Shown here piece after piece: positions 25,700 to 41,559 of a DNA stretch of 64,000 bases. This stretch comes from an uncultured Massilia sp. GTDB taxonomy: Bacteria; Pseudomonadota; Gammaproteobacteria; Burkholderiales; Burkholderiaceae. The DNA lies in contig CAMPHU010000001.1 in assembly GCA_946886065.1 (NCBI GenBank), positions 1 to 64,000 on the forward strand, given 5' to 3'. The notes beneath the pieces were generated by a model. That model saw only the letters and a list, made by a program, of their open reading frames with translations, had not been told where the DNA came from and did no database searches. Made by a program: the position numbers and the translations under genes. Numbering within the stretch: position 1 is the first letter of the stretch; each line of letters opens with the position of its first letter.

Positions 25700-26435
25700 G
25701 GACAATCTCCGCATATCGGGACCGCAAGCTCGCCTGGATCTCGGCCGGAGGCGCATGAACAGGCGTCAGTTCGAACATCAACTCACGCACGCCATCCCAG
25801 ACGATCTGCACCCCAAGACACAGCAGGATGAAGGCGCTCAGGCGCAGGAAAACAGCCGTGCCTGCTTCGCCGATCAGGCGCAGGAAATGCTCGCCATAGC
25901 GAAATGCCAGGTAGAGCAGGATGCCGATGACGGCCAGCGCCAGCAGGGCGGCGCCCATGCGCGCCAGGGAGGTCACCAGTTCCACATCGTGCAGGGCCAC
26001 GCCGACCGTAATGGCCACGGAGATCGAGGCCGGGCCGCAGCTGATGGGAAAGGTCAGCGGATAAAAGGCCTGCCGGTGTGCAAGGTCTGGCGTGAACGCC
26101 TCGGCCAGGGCAGCCCGGCTGTCCGGCGTCGCCGGCGTTGCGCCGAGCAGGCGCCATGCGACGGAAGCCAGGATCAGGCCGCCGCCGACCCGGACGATAG
26201 GCAGGGAAATGCCGAAAAAATCGAGGACATAGGATCCGACCAGCATCGAGCCTGTCATCAGCCAGAACATGTTACGGGCGATACGGCGCGCAAGCAGCGT
26301 GCGGGTGGCCGGGGATGCACCGTCGGTCATGCTCAGGAAGATCGGCGCGGTCGCGGCCGGATTGAGAATCGGCAACATCGTCACCAGCACGAACAAAAAG
26401 CTCCTGGCGGCTGCCAGCATTAACTCGGTTGTCAT
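25692..26435 (-). CDS. MarC-family integral membrane protein
   Basis: A 247-residue protein with six predicted membrane helices and the MarC signature region near the first helix (TMLPILNPAATAPIFLSMT, about 19-37), plus a repeat of the pattern at FPISCGPASISVAI. The biochemical function of MarC proteins is not established; an antibiotic-resistance role was retracted for E. coli MarC. I start at the ATG at 26435. An open frame extends further upstream but has no membrane pattern. The last codons overlap the porin start. Confidence 0.88.
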   Translation of the reverse strand: MTTELMLAAARSFLFVLVTMLPILNPAATAPIFLSMTDGASPATRTLLARRIARNMFWLMTGSMLVGSYVLDFFGISLPIVRVGGGLILASVAWRLLGATPATPDSRAALAEAFTPDLAHRQAFYPLTFPISCGPASISVAITVGVALHDVELVTSLARMGAALLALAVIGILLYLAFRYGEHFLRLIGEAGTAVFLRLSAFILLCLGVQIVWDGVRELMFELTPVHAPPAEIQASLRSRYAEIVHG

Positions 26436-26794
26436 GGCAAACCGGATTTCCTTCCTGGAACGCATGGGCCGTCGCCGAAGATGGACGGCGCCTGGGTGAA
26501 GGCGGACCTCGGTAATGCACACTCTACCTGAACGCCCCGCGAGGGCAACGCACTGCTGGAGCCGGCCTGCCCGGCGACAGGAGCACGCGGTCAATCGGAC
26601 AGTTACCTGAACGACAACATGGTAAGCTTCCTTCGACGGCGCATGGCCGGCACGGCCGTTGCGCCGCGCTCTGCATGGACCGGCCTGGAAATGCGGTAAC
26701 GCGGAAACGCCGCTTGCCGCTCCCGGCTTGCTTGCGCGCCCCTCGTGCGCTGCAGGGCGCCCCAACCAGCGATGTAGCCAGGAAAGCGGAATCG

Positions 26795-28783
<1,989 letters not shown>

Positions 28784-28798
28784 CCGCACACGGCAGCT

Positions 28799-29686
28799 TC
28801 AGGCGCTCCCGGGCGCGAGGAACTCCTCCAGCATGTGCGCCAGCATCTCCGGCTGGTCATGATGCAGCATATGCCCCGCAGCCGGGATCATGCGGGCGGT
28901 CACCTCGCGCAAATGCCCCATGCGCCGGTCGATCTCCGCCCTCGCCTGCTCCTTCGGCCCCATCCAGCGCCACATGTCGGTTTCCTCGGCCTCGACCCAC
29001 AGCACCGGGGCCGTGATCGCGCTCCAGCAAGCCATGATCTCTTCCACGTGGTACAGCAGCGGCCCGTGCATCTTGTGCGCCGGGTCGCCCAGGATGCGCC
29101 ACTGCCCGTCGTCGCCCTGCGCCGACCAGTGTCCGGCCAGGAAAGCCGCGCGTTCTTCGGACAAACGCGGATTGGTCTTGCGCAGCCGCCCCGCCACCTC
29201 GGCCAGGCCGGCGTAGCCGCGCATCGCAGGCGGCTCGCGCAGCTCGTCCAGCCACTTGGCGACGCGCCCCGGATACTGCGACGGCCGCGTGGCCGGCAGC
29301 CCGAAACCTTCCAGGTTGATCAGCTTGCCCACCCGCGCCGGCCGCACGCCGCCATAGATGCCCGCGATATTGCCGCCCATGCTGTGGCCGAGCAGGTTCA
29401 CGGCCTCGCCCGGTGCGTAATGGTCGAGGATCTGGTCGAGGTCGGCCACGTAGTCCGGGAACCAGTAGGTGTCCGAGCGCGTGTTCTCGGTCAGCCCGAA
29501 GCCGCGCCAGTCCGGCGCGATCACGTGCCAGTCGCCCTCCAGGCAGTCGACCACGAACTGGAAGGAAGCCGACACGTCCATCCAGCCGTGCAGCATGAAG
29601 AGCTTGGGCGCGCCTTCCCTGCCCCAGTGGCGGACGTGGGTGCGCAGGCCGCGCACGGTAATGAATTCGGATCGGGACGGTTTCAT
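28799..29686 (-). CDS. Alpha/beta-fold hydrolase
   Basis: A 295-residue cytoplasmic hydrolase with an oxyanion motif HGWMD (about 34-38), the nucleophile elbow GHSMGG (Ser near 107) and the C-terminal catalytic His in AAGHMLHHDQPEML (about 270-283). The DWRGFGLT stretch is typical of the epoxide hydrolase/haloperoxidase/esterase superfamily. The substrate is unknown. The start is set at the ATG at 29686. It is convergent with the BetT gene and divergent from the carbonic anhydrase gene. Confidence 0.87.
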   Translation of the reverse strand: MKPSRSEFITVRGLRTHVRHWGREGAPKLFMLHGWMDVSASFQFVVDCLEGDWHVIAPDWRGFGLTENTRSDTYWFPDYVADLDQILDHYAPGEAVNLLGHSMGGNIAGIYGGVRPARVGKLINLEGFGLPATRPSQYPGRVAKWLDELREPPAMRGYAGLAEVAGRLRKTNPRLSEERAAFLAGHWSAQGDDGQWRILGDPAHKMHGPLLYHVEEIMACWSAITAPVLWVEAEETDMWRWMGPKEQARAEIDRRMGHLREVTARMIPAAGHMLHHDQPEMLAHMLEEFLAPGSA

Positions 29687-29796
29687 ATCAGCTCTGGAAA
29701 TAGTACGGTCGTTCGCATGATTATATAAGGGAACGGTTGATTTCGCTCGCCGCGCCCCCATCTGCCGCCAGTCGGACGATGCGAAAGCGCAGGGGG

Positions 29797-29802
29797 TAAA
29801 AT
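29797..29802 (+). promoter_or_regulatory. -10 box before the gamma-carbonic anhydrase operon
   Basis: TAAAAT lies 33 bases before the ATG at 29835. The -35 is not clear. Confidence 0.35.
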
Positions 29803-29834
29803 AGCGGTATATCAACCCTTCCGCGAGCACATCC

Positions 29835-30359
29835 ATGGCGATTTACCAGCTGGGCGAGCATGCCCCCGAGATCGATGCATCGGCCTTCGTGGCCGATACG
29901 GCAACCCTGGTCGGCAAGGTGACCCTCGAGGCGAATGCCTCGGTATGGTTCGGCGCAACGATCCGCGGCGACAACGAGCGCATCACGATCGGCGAGAACA
30001 GCAACGTCCAGGAAGGCACGGTGATGCATACGGACATGGGCTACCCACTCACGATCGGCAAGAACGTGACGATCGGCCACCAGGCCATGCTGCACGGCTG
30101 CACGGTGGGCGACGGCTCGCTGATCGGGATCCAGGCCGTGGTGCTCAACGGCGCGAAGATCGGCAAGGGTTGCCTGGTCGGCGCCGGCGCCCTGGTCACC
30201 GAAGGCAAGGAGTTTCCGGACCACTCGCTGATCCTCGGTTCGCCCGCCAAGGTGGTGCGCACCCTCACGGAAGAAGACGTAACGCGCCTGCAGGGCAGCG
30301 CCGCCAGCTATGTGGCGCGCGGCCAGCTGTTCAAGGCGCAGCTCAAGAAAATCGGATAA
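29835..30359 (+). CDS. Gamma-class carbonic anhydrase family protein
   Basis: A 174-residue left-handed beta-helix protein made of hexapeptide repeats (for example [31 protein letters not shown]). The zinc-binding histidines lie in MHTD (about 65), IGHQ (about 82) and LHGC (about 87). Members include the YrdA/PaaY group; carbonic anhydrase activity is not certain for all. It ends four bases before hslO, so they are co-transcribed. Confidence 0.9.
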   Translation: MAIYQLGEHAPEIDASAFVADTATLVGKVTLEANASVWFGATIRGDNERITIGENSNVQEGTVMHTDMGYPLTIGKNVTIGHQAMLHGCTVGDGSLIGIQAVVLNGAKIGKGCLVGAGALVTEGKEFPDHSLILGSPAKVVRTLTEEDVTRLQGSAASYVARGQLFKAQLKKIG

Positions 30360-30362
30360 GAA

Positions 30363-31319
30363 ATGACGACTCAAGACACCAGGGACACCCTGCAAAAATT
30401 CATCTTCGACAACGCCGCCGTGCGCGGCGAGCTGGTCGAGATTTCGGACACCTGGCGCGAGATCCAGGCGCGCCACGCCTATCCCAAGGCCGTGCGCGCG
30501 GTACTGGGCGAGATGGTCGCGGCCGGCGCCCTGCTGTCTGCCAACCTGAAGTTCAACGGTTCCATCATCATGCAGATCCATGGCGACGGCCCGGTGCGCC
30601 TGCTGGTGGTCGAGTGCGACGCCCAGCTGCGCATCCGCGCCACCGCGAAACTGGCGCCGGAAGCCGAGGTCCCGGACAACGCCAGCCTGCAAGACCTGTT
30701 CAATGTGCACGGCAAGGGGCGCTTCGTGATCACGCTCGACCCGGCCGACAAGGTGCCGGGCCAGCAGCCCTACCAGGGCGTGGTGCCGCTGGCCGGCGAC
30801 GACATGGCAACCGTGATCGAGAACTACATGCTGCGTTCGGAGCAGATGGACACGCGCCTGTGGCTGGCCGCGGACGACAAGATCGCGCGCGGCCTGCTGC
30901 TGCAAAAGCTGCCGCGCCACAGCGGCGTGGAAGGCCAGACCAAGCAGGCCACCGAAGCGGAAGACCTGGAAACCTGGAACCGCGCCGTCATGCTGGGCCA
31001 GACCCTGAAGCGTGAAGAGATGCTGACCACCGACATCCAGACCCTGCTCAAGCGCCTGTTCTGGGAAGAGACCATCCGCGTGTTCGATCCGGCGCACCCG
31101 CAGTTCCACTGCAGCTGCACCCGCGACAAGGTCGGCAACATGCTCAAGATGCTGGGCGAGGAAGAAGTCAATTCCGCACTGGCCGAATTGGGCGAGCTGG
31201 GCATCAACTGCGATTTCTGCGGCAAGCACTACTCCTTCGACAAGGTGGATTGCGCCCAGCTGTTCAGCACCGAAAGCCCGGTGCAGACCCTGATGCCGCC
31301 GAGCGGCAGCACCCACTGA
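30363..31319 (+). CDS. hslO: Redox-regulated chaperone Hsp33
   Basis: A 318-residue holdase chaperone activated by oxidative unfolding. The C-terminal zinc switch is intact: CSC (about 256-258) and CDFC (about 289-292), the CxC and CxxC pairs. The N-terminal substrate-binding domain has the conserved GDGPVRLLVVECD stretch. It starts four bases after the carbonic anhydrase gene and 12 bases before the thioesterase gene. Confidence 0.96.
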   Translation: MTTQDTRDTLQKFIFDNAAVRGELVEISDTWREIQARHAYPKAVRAVLGEMVAAGALLSANLKFNGSIIMQIHGDGPVRLLVVECDAQLRIRATAKLAPEAEVPDNASLQDLFNVHGKGRFVITLDPADKVPGQQPYQGVVPLAGDDMATVIENYMLRSEQMDTRLWLAADDKIARGLLLQKLPRHSGVEGQTKQATEAEDLETWNRAVMLGQTLKREEMLTTDIQTLLKRLFWEETIRVFDPAHPQFHCSCTRDKVGNMLKMLGEEEVNSALAELGELGINCDFCGKHYSFDKVDCAQLFSTESPVQTLMPPSGSTH

Positions 31320-31331
31320 AAGAACGTGCCG

Positions 31332-31763
31332 ATGCGTGACACGCCCCGCAGCGCCTTCGCCCACTTCCTCGCGCTGCCGACGCGCTGGATGGACAACGAC
31401 AGCTACGGGCATGTCAACAACGTCAACTACTACAGCTTCTTCGACACGGCGGTGAACCGCTACCTGATCGAACAGGGCGTGCTCGACATCCATAAGGACA
31501 GCGTGGTGGGGCTGGTGGTGGAGACGGGCTGTTCGTATTTCAGCTCGATCTCGTTTCCGGATACGGTGCATGCCGGGATCCGGGTGGCGAAGCTGGGCAA
31601 TTCCAGCGTGCGCTATGAGATCGGCTTGTACCGCAACGATGGCGAGACGCCGGCTGCGGCGGGGCACTTCGTTCACGTGTACGTGGATCGGGAGACGAAT
31701 CGGCCGGTGCCTGTCCCTCCGGCCACGCGCGCGGTGCTCGAAGGCCTCGTGCGCGCGCGGTAA
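31332..31763 (+). CDS. Acyl-CoA thioesterase (4HBT/YbgC type)
   Basis: A 143-residue hotdog-fold thioesterase. The catalytic region WMDNDSYGHVNNVNYYSFFD (about 19-38) has the Asp and HVNN pattern of 4-hydroxybenzoyl-CoA thioesterases. I choose the ATG at 31332 because the GAAAGAA ribosome site is better spaced than for the GTG at 31326. It is the last gene of the gamma-CA-hslO unit. Substrate unknown. Confidence 0.88.
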   Translation: MRDTPRSAFAHFLALPTRWMDNDSYGHVNNVNYYSFFDTAVNRYLIEQGVLDIHKDSVVGLVVETGCSYFSSISFPDTVHAGIRVAKLGNSSVRYEIGLYRNDGETPAAAGHFVHVYVDRETNRPVPVPPATRAVLEGLVRAR

Positions 31764-31891
31764 CCCGTCACTTTCACCGTGGTGGCCGACCGTCTGCGCT
31801 CATCGGCCCGCTTTTGAACCGGGACACCACCCGGCAAATCCCCCGCTCCAGTGCTAAGCTGTTAGTTCTTCGACATCAAGGAGGACGCACG

Positions 31892-32398
31892 ATGGACATC
31901 GATATTGGCATCAGCAACGACGACCGCGCGAAGATCGTGGAGTCGCTGTCGACAGTGCTGGCGGACAGCTACATGCTCTACCTGAAGACCCATAACTTCC
32001 ACTGGAACGTGACCGGCCCCATGTTCCAGACCCTGCACGTCATGTTCCAGGAACAGTACACCGAGCTGTGGAACGCGCTCGACGACATCGCCGAGCGCAT
32101 CCGCGCGCTGGGCCACTATGCGCCGGGCACCTACAAGCGCTATGCGGAGCTGTCGAGCATTCAGGAAGAGCCGAGCGTGCCGGATCCGCGGGAAATGATC
32201 CGCCAGCTGGTGGAAGGCCAGGAAATCCTGGTCCGCACCCTGCGCGCCAGCGTGCGCATCGCGGACGAGATCGACGATTACCCGACCGCCGACATGCTGA
32301 CCACCCGCATGGAGATCCATGAAAAGAACGCGTGGATGCTGCGTGCCTTCCTGGAGCACGGCAAGGGGCATATGCAGGGGGATGCGTCGTCGCCGTGA
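31892..32398 (+). CDS. dps: Dps-family DNA-binding ferritin-like protein
   Basis: A 168-residue four-helix protein that stores iron using peroxide and protects DNA. The ferroxidase ligands are in THNFHWNVTGPMF (His and following) and in the Asp/Glu of LDDIAERIRALG. A perfect Shine-Dalgarno (AAGGAGG) lies eight bases before the ATG at 31892. The N-terminus is short and acidic, without the Lys-rich tail of E. coli Dps, so direct DNA binding is uncertain. It has its own transcript after the thioesterase gene. Confidence 0.93.
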   Translation: MDIDIGISNDDRAKIVESLSTVLADSYMLYLKTHNFHWNVTGPMFQTLHVMFQEQYTELWNALDDIAERIRALGHYAPGTYKRYAELSSIQEEPSVPDPREMIRQLVEGQEILVRTLRASVRIADEIDDYPTADMLTTRMEIHEKNAWMLRAFLEHGKGHMQGDASSP

Positions 32399-32439
32399 CC
32401 CGGCCGGGGGCTGCCCGGGCGCGCGGGCAGCCGGGGCGT

Positions 32440-32721
32440 TCAGCCGGCCTTGCCGCCCGACATATGAAGATCGACCACCTTCATGATCTCCAGGGTGAGA
32501 TCGAGGTCGAACTCGCCGGAGGCGAGCGCCGCCTGCAGCTGCTCGCGCGGCAGGCCCACGGCGGCGGCCAGGCCCGGCAATGCCGGCGCCTGCGATACCG
32601 CCAGCAGCGCGGCCGAGATCAGCTGGCCGTCGCCGTCTTCGAAGGCGTCGGCCAGAACGTCCGCGATCGCGTCGAGCGAATCGAGCGCAGCGGGATCGAT
32701 GGGGGAATTCGGTGAAGTCAT
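32440..32721 (-). CDS. Orphan antitoxin-like HTH protein
   Basis: A 93-residue acidic protein. Its course (LDSLDAIADVLADAFEDGD, then AAVGLPREQLQAALASGE, then LDLTLEIMKVVDLHM) follows the addiction-module antidote family in which a HTH is preceded by an acidic helix. The usual partner, a RelE/HigB-like killer gene, is not beside it: the neighbours are dps and ftsB. So it is either a solitary regulator or a remnant. The homology is judged by eye. ATG at 32721, 17 bases after the ftsB stop, so it may be co-transcribed with eno-ftsB. Confidence 0.6.
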   Translation of the reverse strand: MTSPNSPIDPAALDSLDAIADVLADAFEDGDGQLISAALLAVSQAPALPGLAAAVGLPREQLQAALASGEFDLDLTLEIMKVVDLHMSGGKAG

Positions 32722-32738
32722 GAGGGAATGCGAAGCCT

Positions 32739-33086
32739 TCAGCGCTTCGGCTTGTCCTTGTCCTTCGGCGCGGGCGGAGGCGGCGGCACGGTCATCGAGA
32801 CCGCGGGCTGCTCGTCCTTGCGCAGCACCTGCACGAAGATTTCGTTCTGCTTGATCATGCCCAGCTCGTAGCGCGCGCGCTCCTCGACCGCGCCCGTGCC
32901 CTCTTTCAGGTCGCGGACTTCGGATTCGAGCTTGGCGTTGCGCGCCTTGAGCTGGTCGGTCTTGAGGCGCACGGCCTCGACCTGTCCGCGCATGTCCGCC
33001 ACGGACAGCCAGCCGCCCTTGCCGATCCAGAGCGGGTACTGGATCAGCAGGAGAAGAGCGGCAAGGGTGATCGTGATCAGGCGCAT
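32739..33086 (-). CDS. ftsB: Cell division protein FtsB
   Basis: A 115-residue bitopic inner-membrane protein of the FtsQLB complex, which activates septal peptidoglycan synthesis. One N-terminal membrane helix (about 3-20) is followed by a periplasmic coiled coil (about 30-75) and the conserved [21 protein letters not shown] stretch (split here; about 70-88). The Pro/Lys-rich tail ([14 protein letters not shown]) is longer than in E. coli. It is downstream of eno, the usual order. Confidence 0.93.
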   Translation of the reverse strand: MRLITITLAALLLLIQYPLWIGKGGWLSVADMRGQVEAVRLKTDQLKARNAKLESEVRDLKEGTGAVEERARYELGMIKQNEIFVQVLRKDEQPAVSMTVPPPPPAPKDKDKPKR

Positions 33087-33120
33087 GAGCGGAAGGCCGG
33101 CCAGGGGCCGGCCCTGAGGA

Positions 33121-37135
<4,015 letters not shown>

Positions 37136-37229
37136 TCAGACTCATGCTCATATCCAACATGCATTAATACTTTATTATCATGCGAATCTTGCATATGATG
37201 GCTGTTCTCGTCCTTTTTCACGGGTTGCC

Positions 37230-38453
37230 ATGTCCACCGCACCAGATGTCCTTCCCGCCGAGCCGCCAGCCTCGGCGCTTTCCACCGCCATGCCGGCCGG
37301 GCCGGAAGCCTCCGGGCCGGAATCCTTCGTGCCCGAAGCCGCCGCGCCTGCGCCGCAGGTTCACGTGCCGGTCTTCACCGGCAGCGGCAAGGAATACTTC
37401 CGCATCTGGGTCATCAACCTCCTGCTCAGCCTCGCCACGCTCGGCATCTATTCGGCCTGGGCCAAGGTGCGGCGCCTCCAGTACTTCGACCGCAACACCC
37501 GGCTCGCCGGCGCCTGCTTCGACTTCCGGGGCGACCCCAGGGCCATCCTGCGCGGCCGGATCCTGGCCTTCGTCCTGGTGGTCGCCTATCAATACGCGTT
37601 CGGCTTCTCGCTCCAGGTCGGCGCCGCGGTGATGGTCTTCCTGATGCTGGCCATGCCCTGGCTGCTGCGCGGCGCCCTGCGCTTTCGCCTGTCGAACACC
37701 CAGTACCGCGGCCTGTGGCTGGGCTTCGGCGGCGGCGTCGGCGCGGCCTACCTGGCCTACCTGCCTCCGCTCGCCGTCTTCCTGCTTCCCTCGGTGCTGC
37801 TGGCGATCTTTATCGATCAGCCGGCGCTGGCAAGCCTGCCCTTCCTGCTGCTCCTGGCCTGGCCGCTGATGCACGGCCGGGCGCGGGCCTACCAGCAGCG
37901 CCACCTGCTGTTCGGCGACCAGGGCGCGCGCTACACACTCAGCTCCTGGCGCTTCTACCGCCCCTACCTGATTGCGGGTATCGTGGCCTTCGGCGTCGCA
38001 CTGGCGATCGGCATCGTGGCCGCCATCGTGGGGGGCGTGATCTTGGCCATGCTCAAGAAGGATTCGCCGGGGGCTGCGTTCACCACGCTCCTCCCCGCGG
38101 TATTGGGCGTCCTGTTCGTCTACATCGGCTACCTGATGGCCGGCCCCTACATGCAGGCCCGCATCGGCAACCTGGTCTGGTCGAACACCGGTTTCCCCGG
38201 TGTGCGCATCCGCTCCACGCTGCCCGCCAAGGGCTTGATGCTGCTGCAGACCAGGAACGCCTTGCTGACCCTGTTGACGCTCGGCCTCTACCGCCCCTTC
38301 GCCGTGGTGGCCGTGCACCGTTTCAGGCTGCAGCACGTAGAGATTGCGTTCGACGAGGGCTTCGAACAGGCCATGGCGCGCGCCGCCCAGGGCCGCCGCA
38401 ACGCAGCCGGCGACGGTGCCAGCGATGCCCTCGGCATCGATCTTTCCTGGTGA
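37230..38453 (+). CDS. YjgN/DUF898 family membrane protein
   Basis: A 407-residue inner-membrane protein. After a Pro/Ala-rich cytoplasmic leader (about 1-48) come repeated units of a short amphipathic segment and membrane helices, with the family's LLSLATLGIYSAWAKVRRLQYF (split; about 65-87) and its echo LLTLLTLGLYRPFAVVAVHRF near the C-terminus. Function unknown. It is followed after seven bases by an M48 peptidase gene; YjgN-M48 pairs recur in proteobacteria, suggesting a shared envelope role. The ATG at 37230 is chosen because earlier codons lie over the pyrG leader. Confidence 0.88.
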   Translation: MSTAPDVLPAEPPASALSTAMPAGPEASGPESFVPEAAAPAPQVHVPVFTGSGKEYFRIWVINLLLSLATLGIYSAWAKVRRLQYFDRNTRLAGACFDFRGDPRAILRGRILAFVLVVAYQYAFGFSLQVGAAVMVFLMLAMPWLLRGALRFRLSNTQYRGLWLGFGGGVGAAYLAYLPPLAVFLLPSVLLAIFIDQPALASLPFLLLLAWPLMHGRARAYQQRHLLFGDQGARYTLSSWRFYRPYLIAGIVAFGVALAIGIVAAIVGGVILAMLKKDSPGAAFTTLLPAVLGVLFVYIGYLMAGPYMQARIGNLVWSNTGFPGVRIRSTLPAKGLMLLQTRNALLTLLTLGLYRPFAVVAVHRFRLQHVEIAFDEGFEQAMARAAQGRRNAAGDGASDALGIDLSW

Positions 38454-38460
38454 GGACTTG

Positions 38461-39489
38461 ATGACCAACGCATACTTTTTCGACGGCCTCAGCGCCCGCC
38501 TTCACGAAGTCGAGCTCGCATCCAGCGGCGGCGCCCTGCTGCTGCGCGGCGCGGTCGAGCGCAGCTATCCCCTGTCCGGCGTCGAGCTGGCGGAACCGTT
38601 CGCCGGCGCCCCGGCCGTGCTGTACCTGCCCGACGGCGCCCGCTGCGAGGTGAACGATCCCGCAGCCCATGGCTGGCTGGCCGACACGCTCGGCTACCGC
38701 AAGTCGCGCGTCGTGCGCTGGCAGGAACACACCGGCGCCGCCCTGGCCTGCCTGGTGCTGCTGGTCCTGCTGATCGGCGCCACCGTCAAATGGGGCATTC
38801 CCGCCGCCAGCGAACGGATCGCGGCCGCCCTGCCGGCCGACGTCGACCGGAGCCTCGGCGCCAATACCCTCGCGGTGCTCGAACGGCAAAACATGATCAA
38901 GCCCTCGCGCTTCAGCGACGAGCGCCTCGCCCAGCTGGAAGCGATCAAGCAATCGGTGACGCCGCCCGGCATGCGGCTGCGCCTGCTGGTGCGCGATTCC
39001 GCCCAGTTCGGCCCGAACGCGCTGGCCCTGCCCGACGGCACCATCATCCTCACCGACCAGATGGTCAAGATGATCGTCGGCGAGGGCGAACTCGACGAGT
39101 ACGCATCCGCCGCCCTGGCCGGGATCCTGGCGCACGAAGCCGGCCACGTGCGCATGCGGCATTCGGCGCGTTCGCTGACCCGCGCCTCGCTCACCGCGGC
39201 GCTGTCGGCCACCCTGTTCGGCGACTTCAGCGCCGTCGCCGCCGGCGCACCGGCCCTCCTGATGAACATGAAGTTCTCGCGCGCCATGGAAACCGATGCC
39301 GACAACTTCGCCATCGAGACCCTGCGCGCACGCGGGATTTCCCTCGCGCCGATGGCCGAGGTGTTCGAGCACCTGGGCAAGGACGAGCCCGCGGACAGCT
39401 GGATCGACATCCCGGCCGGCTATGTCTCGACCCATCCGGCCAGTGGCGAGCGGGCGGCGCGCCTGCATCGCGCTGCGGACGAAAGCTGA
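38461..39489 (+). CDS. M48-family membrane metallopeptidase
   Basis: A 342-residue protein. The N-terminal ~90 residues form a small cytosolic domain (DGLSARLHEVEL...). One membrane helix (about 97-115) follows, and then the peptidase domain with zinc motif HEAGH (225-229) and the third ligand in AMETDADNFAIE (about 276-287). It belongs to the M48 (Ste24/BepA-like) class, most like those paired with YjgN. The ribosome site GAGGA lies within 10 bases of the ATG at 38461. Substrate unknown. Confidence 0.9.
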   Translation: MTNAYFFDGLSARLHEVELASSGGALLLRGAVERSYPLSGVELAEPFAGAPAVLYLPDGARCEVNDPAAHGWLADTLGYRKSRVVRWQEHTGAALACLVLLVLLIGATVKWGIPAASERIAAALPADVDRSLGANTLAVLERQNMIKPSRFSDERLAQLEAIKQSVTPPGMRLRLLVRDSAQFGPNALALPDGTIILTDQMVKMIVGEGELDEYASAALAGILAHEAGHVRMRHSARSLTRASLTAALSATLFGDFSAVAAGAPALLMNMKFSRAMETDADNFAIETLRARGISLAPMAEVFEHLGKDEPADSWIDIPAGYVSTHPASGERAARLHRAADES

Positions 39490-39653
39490 ACTATTTGACA
39501 ATTCTGTGTTGGCGACGCCACAAATGATGGCGAAAGTTGGGCACCCGTATTGCATTTCGGCAATAATCTCGACTTTCGACTCCTTGTGCGGCAAAGCGTG
39601 TCCGGATCCTTCCCTCTAACGGCGGGAGGGCCGGGCCGGATACCACCACCAAC

Positions 39654-41360
39654 ATGACCACTTTTAACAAGCTCAATATCGGCACGCGGCTGGCGGCCGG
39701 CTTCGTCCTGACCCTCCTGTTCACCGTCGTGATTGCCGCCACCGGCATCTGGCGCCTCGACCAGGTCGCCACCGAAACCCGCGAGATCCTGGCCCAGCCC
39801 ATCGCCAAGGAGCGCATGATCGCGGAGTGGTACACCCAGATCTTCGCCGCCGTGCGCCGCACCGCCGCCATCGTCAAGAGCAGCGATCCTTCGCTGGGCG
39901 ACTATTTCAAGCAGGACGCCGCCGCCACCGGCAAGCTGTCCACCGAGCTGATCAAGCGGATCGAGCCGTTGATCAGCGGCGACGACGAGACCGCCCTGTT
40001 CAAGGCGGTCCAGGAACACCGCAAGGCCTACAGCGCAGCGCGCGACAATGCCGTCAAGGCCAAGGCCGAAGGCAATGTCGAGCTGGCCGACCAGATCCTG
40101 GAACAGCAGTTCACCCCGGCCGCCAAGGCCTACCAGGAACAGGTGCGCCTGCTGCTCGACCTGCAGCACAAGCGCATCGCCGCCAGCGCCGCCGAGATCG
40201 ACGCCACCGCCAGCCGCGGCAACGTCCTGATCGCTTCGCTGGCCGCGGCCGCGCTCGCGCTGGGCGCCGTGTTCTCCTGGCTGCTGACGCGCTCGATCAC
40301 GGTGCCGCTGCGCGAAGCCGTGCGCGCCGCCGAGACCGTGGCCGCGGGCGACCTGACCCACCGCATCGAGACCGCACGCGGCGACGAGACCGGCGCCCTG
40401 CTGCGCGCGCTGCGCAACATGAACGACAGCCTGGCGCGCATCGTCACCGAAGTGCGCACCGGCACCCAGGCCATCAGCGGCGCCTCGAGCGAAATCGCGG
40501 CCGGCAGCTTCGACCTGTCCAGCCGCACCGAGCAGCAGGCCGCCTCGCTGGAGGAAACCGCCGCCTCGATGGAAGAACTCACCGGCACCGTGCGCCAGAA
40601 CGCCGACAATGCGCGCCAGGCCAACCAGCTGGCGATCGCGGCCTCGAGCGTGGCCAGCGAAGCCGGCAGCGCCGTCGAGCAGGTGATCGCCACCATGGGC
40701 TCGATCAACGAATCCTCGCGCAAGATCGTCGACATCATCGGCGTCATCGACGGCATCGCCTTCCAGACCAACATCCTGGCGCTGAACGCCGCCGTGGAAG
40801 CGGCGCGCGCCGGCGAACAGGGTCGCGGCTTCGCCGTGGTGGCCTCCGAGGTGCGCAACCTGGCCCAGCGCTCCGCCTCGGCCGCCAAGGAAATCAAGCA
40901 GCTGATCGGCGACTCGGTCGAGAAGGTCGACGCCGGCGCCAAGCTGGTCGACCACACCGGCGCCACCATGCAGGAAGTGGTGACCTCGATCCGCCGCGTG
41001 ACCGACATCATGGGCGAGATCAGCTCGGCCAGCCAGGAGCAGATCCAGGGCATCGACCAGGTCAACCAGGCGATGTCGCAGATGGACGAAGCGACCCAGC
41101 AGAACGCCGCCCTGGTCGAGGAAGCCACCGCCGCCACCAGCGCGCTCCAGCAGGAAGCCGCGCGCCTGGCCCAGGTGGTCGACGTGTTCAAGCTCGGTCA
41201 CGAGCAGCGCGCCCCGGCCGCTCAAGCCGCCCGCCCCGCTGCGAACCTGCCGGCCCTGCGCGCCAGCGCGCCGGCCAAGCGCCCTGCCCCGGCAAAGTCT
41301 TCGCGCCCGGCCGCCAAGGCCACGGCCGCCACCGCCGACGGCGACTGGGAACAGTTCTGA
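39654..41360 (+). CDS. Methyl-accepting chemotaxis protein (Tar-like)
   Basis: A 568-residue chemoreceptor with a membrane helix (about 11-31), a periplasmic four-helix-bundle domain (about 35-190) and a second helix (about 192-212). HAMP follows (about 213-265), then the methylation and signalling helices, with the conserved hairpin tip [22 protein letters not shown] (split; about 364-385) that contacts CheA/CheW. The tail is Ala/Pro-rich and ends in DWEQF, close to the NWETF pentapeptide that tethers CheR and CheB on Tar/Tsr. The ligand is not predictable. No chemotaxis or flagellar genes are near. Confidence 0.95.
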   Translation: MTTFNKLNIGTRLAAGFVLTLLFTVVIAATGIWRLDQVATETREILAQPIAKERMIAEWYTQIFAAVRRTAAIVKSSDPSLGDYFKQDAAATGKLSTELIKRIEPLISGDDETALFKAVQEHRKAYSAARDNAVKAKAEGNVELADQILEQQFTPAAKAYQEQVRLLLDLQHKRIAASAAEIDATASRGNVLIASLAAAALALGAVFSWLLTRSITVPLREAVRAAETVAAGDLTHRIETARGDETGALLRALRNMNDSLARIVTEVRTGTQAISGASSEIAAGSFDLSSRTEQQAASLEETAASMEELTGTVRQNADNARQANQLAIAASSVASEAGSAVEQVIATMGSINESSRKIVDIIGVIDGIAFQTNILALNAAVEAARAGEQGRGFAVVASEVRNLAQRSASAAKEIKQLIGDSVEKVDAGAKLVDHTGATMQEVVTSIRRVTDIMGEISSASQEQIQGIDQVNQAMSQMDEATQQNAALVEEATAATSALQQEAARLAQVVDVFKLGHEQRAPAAQAARPAANLPALRASAPAKRPAPAKSSRPAAKATAATADGDWEQF

Positions 41361-41441
41361 TTCCGCGCGCCGGCGCCAGGTTCCTTGACCGTATCAGAGC
41401 CAGCGCCCCGGTCTTGTCACGATAGTCCTGCAGCATAAGCA

Positions 41442-41525
41442 CGTCGCCCCGGCGAAGGCCGGGGCCGGGTTTGCACGCACCCCAACTGCGCAAGGAACTT
41501 GGGCACCGGCCTCCGCCGGTGCGAC
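41442..41525. repeat. REP/BIME-like palindromic element, second copy
   Basis: Two inverted units: 41442-41472 (cgtcgccccggcgaaggccgg...) and 41496-41525 (aacttgggcaccggcctccg...). They share the tggg/ccc edge, a GC-rich hairpin and the cgacg end with the element at 12236-12344. It lies between the convergent MCP and BCCT genes. Confidence 0.75.
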
Positions 41526-41559
41526 GATCCTGCGGTGAGCGGTGGAATCCAGGCAGAGC

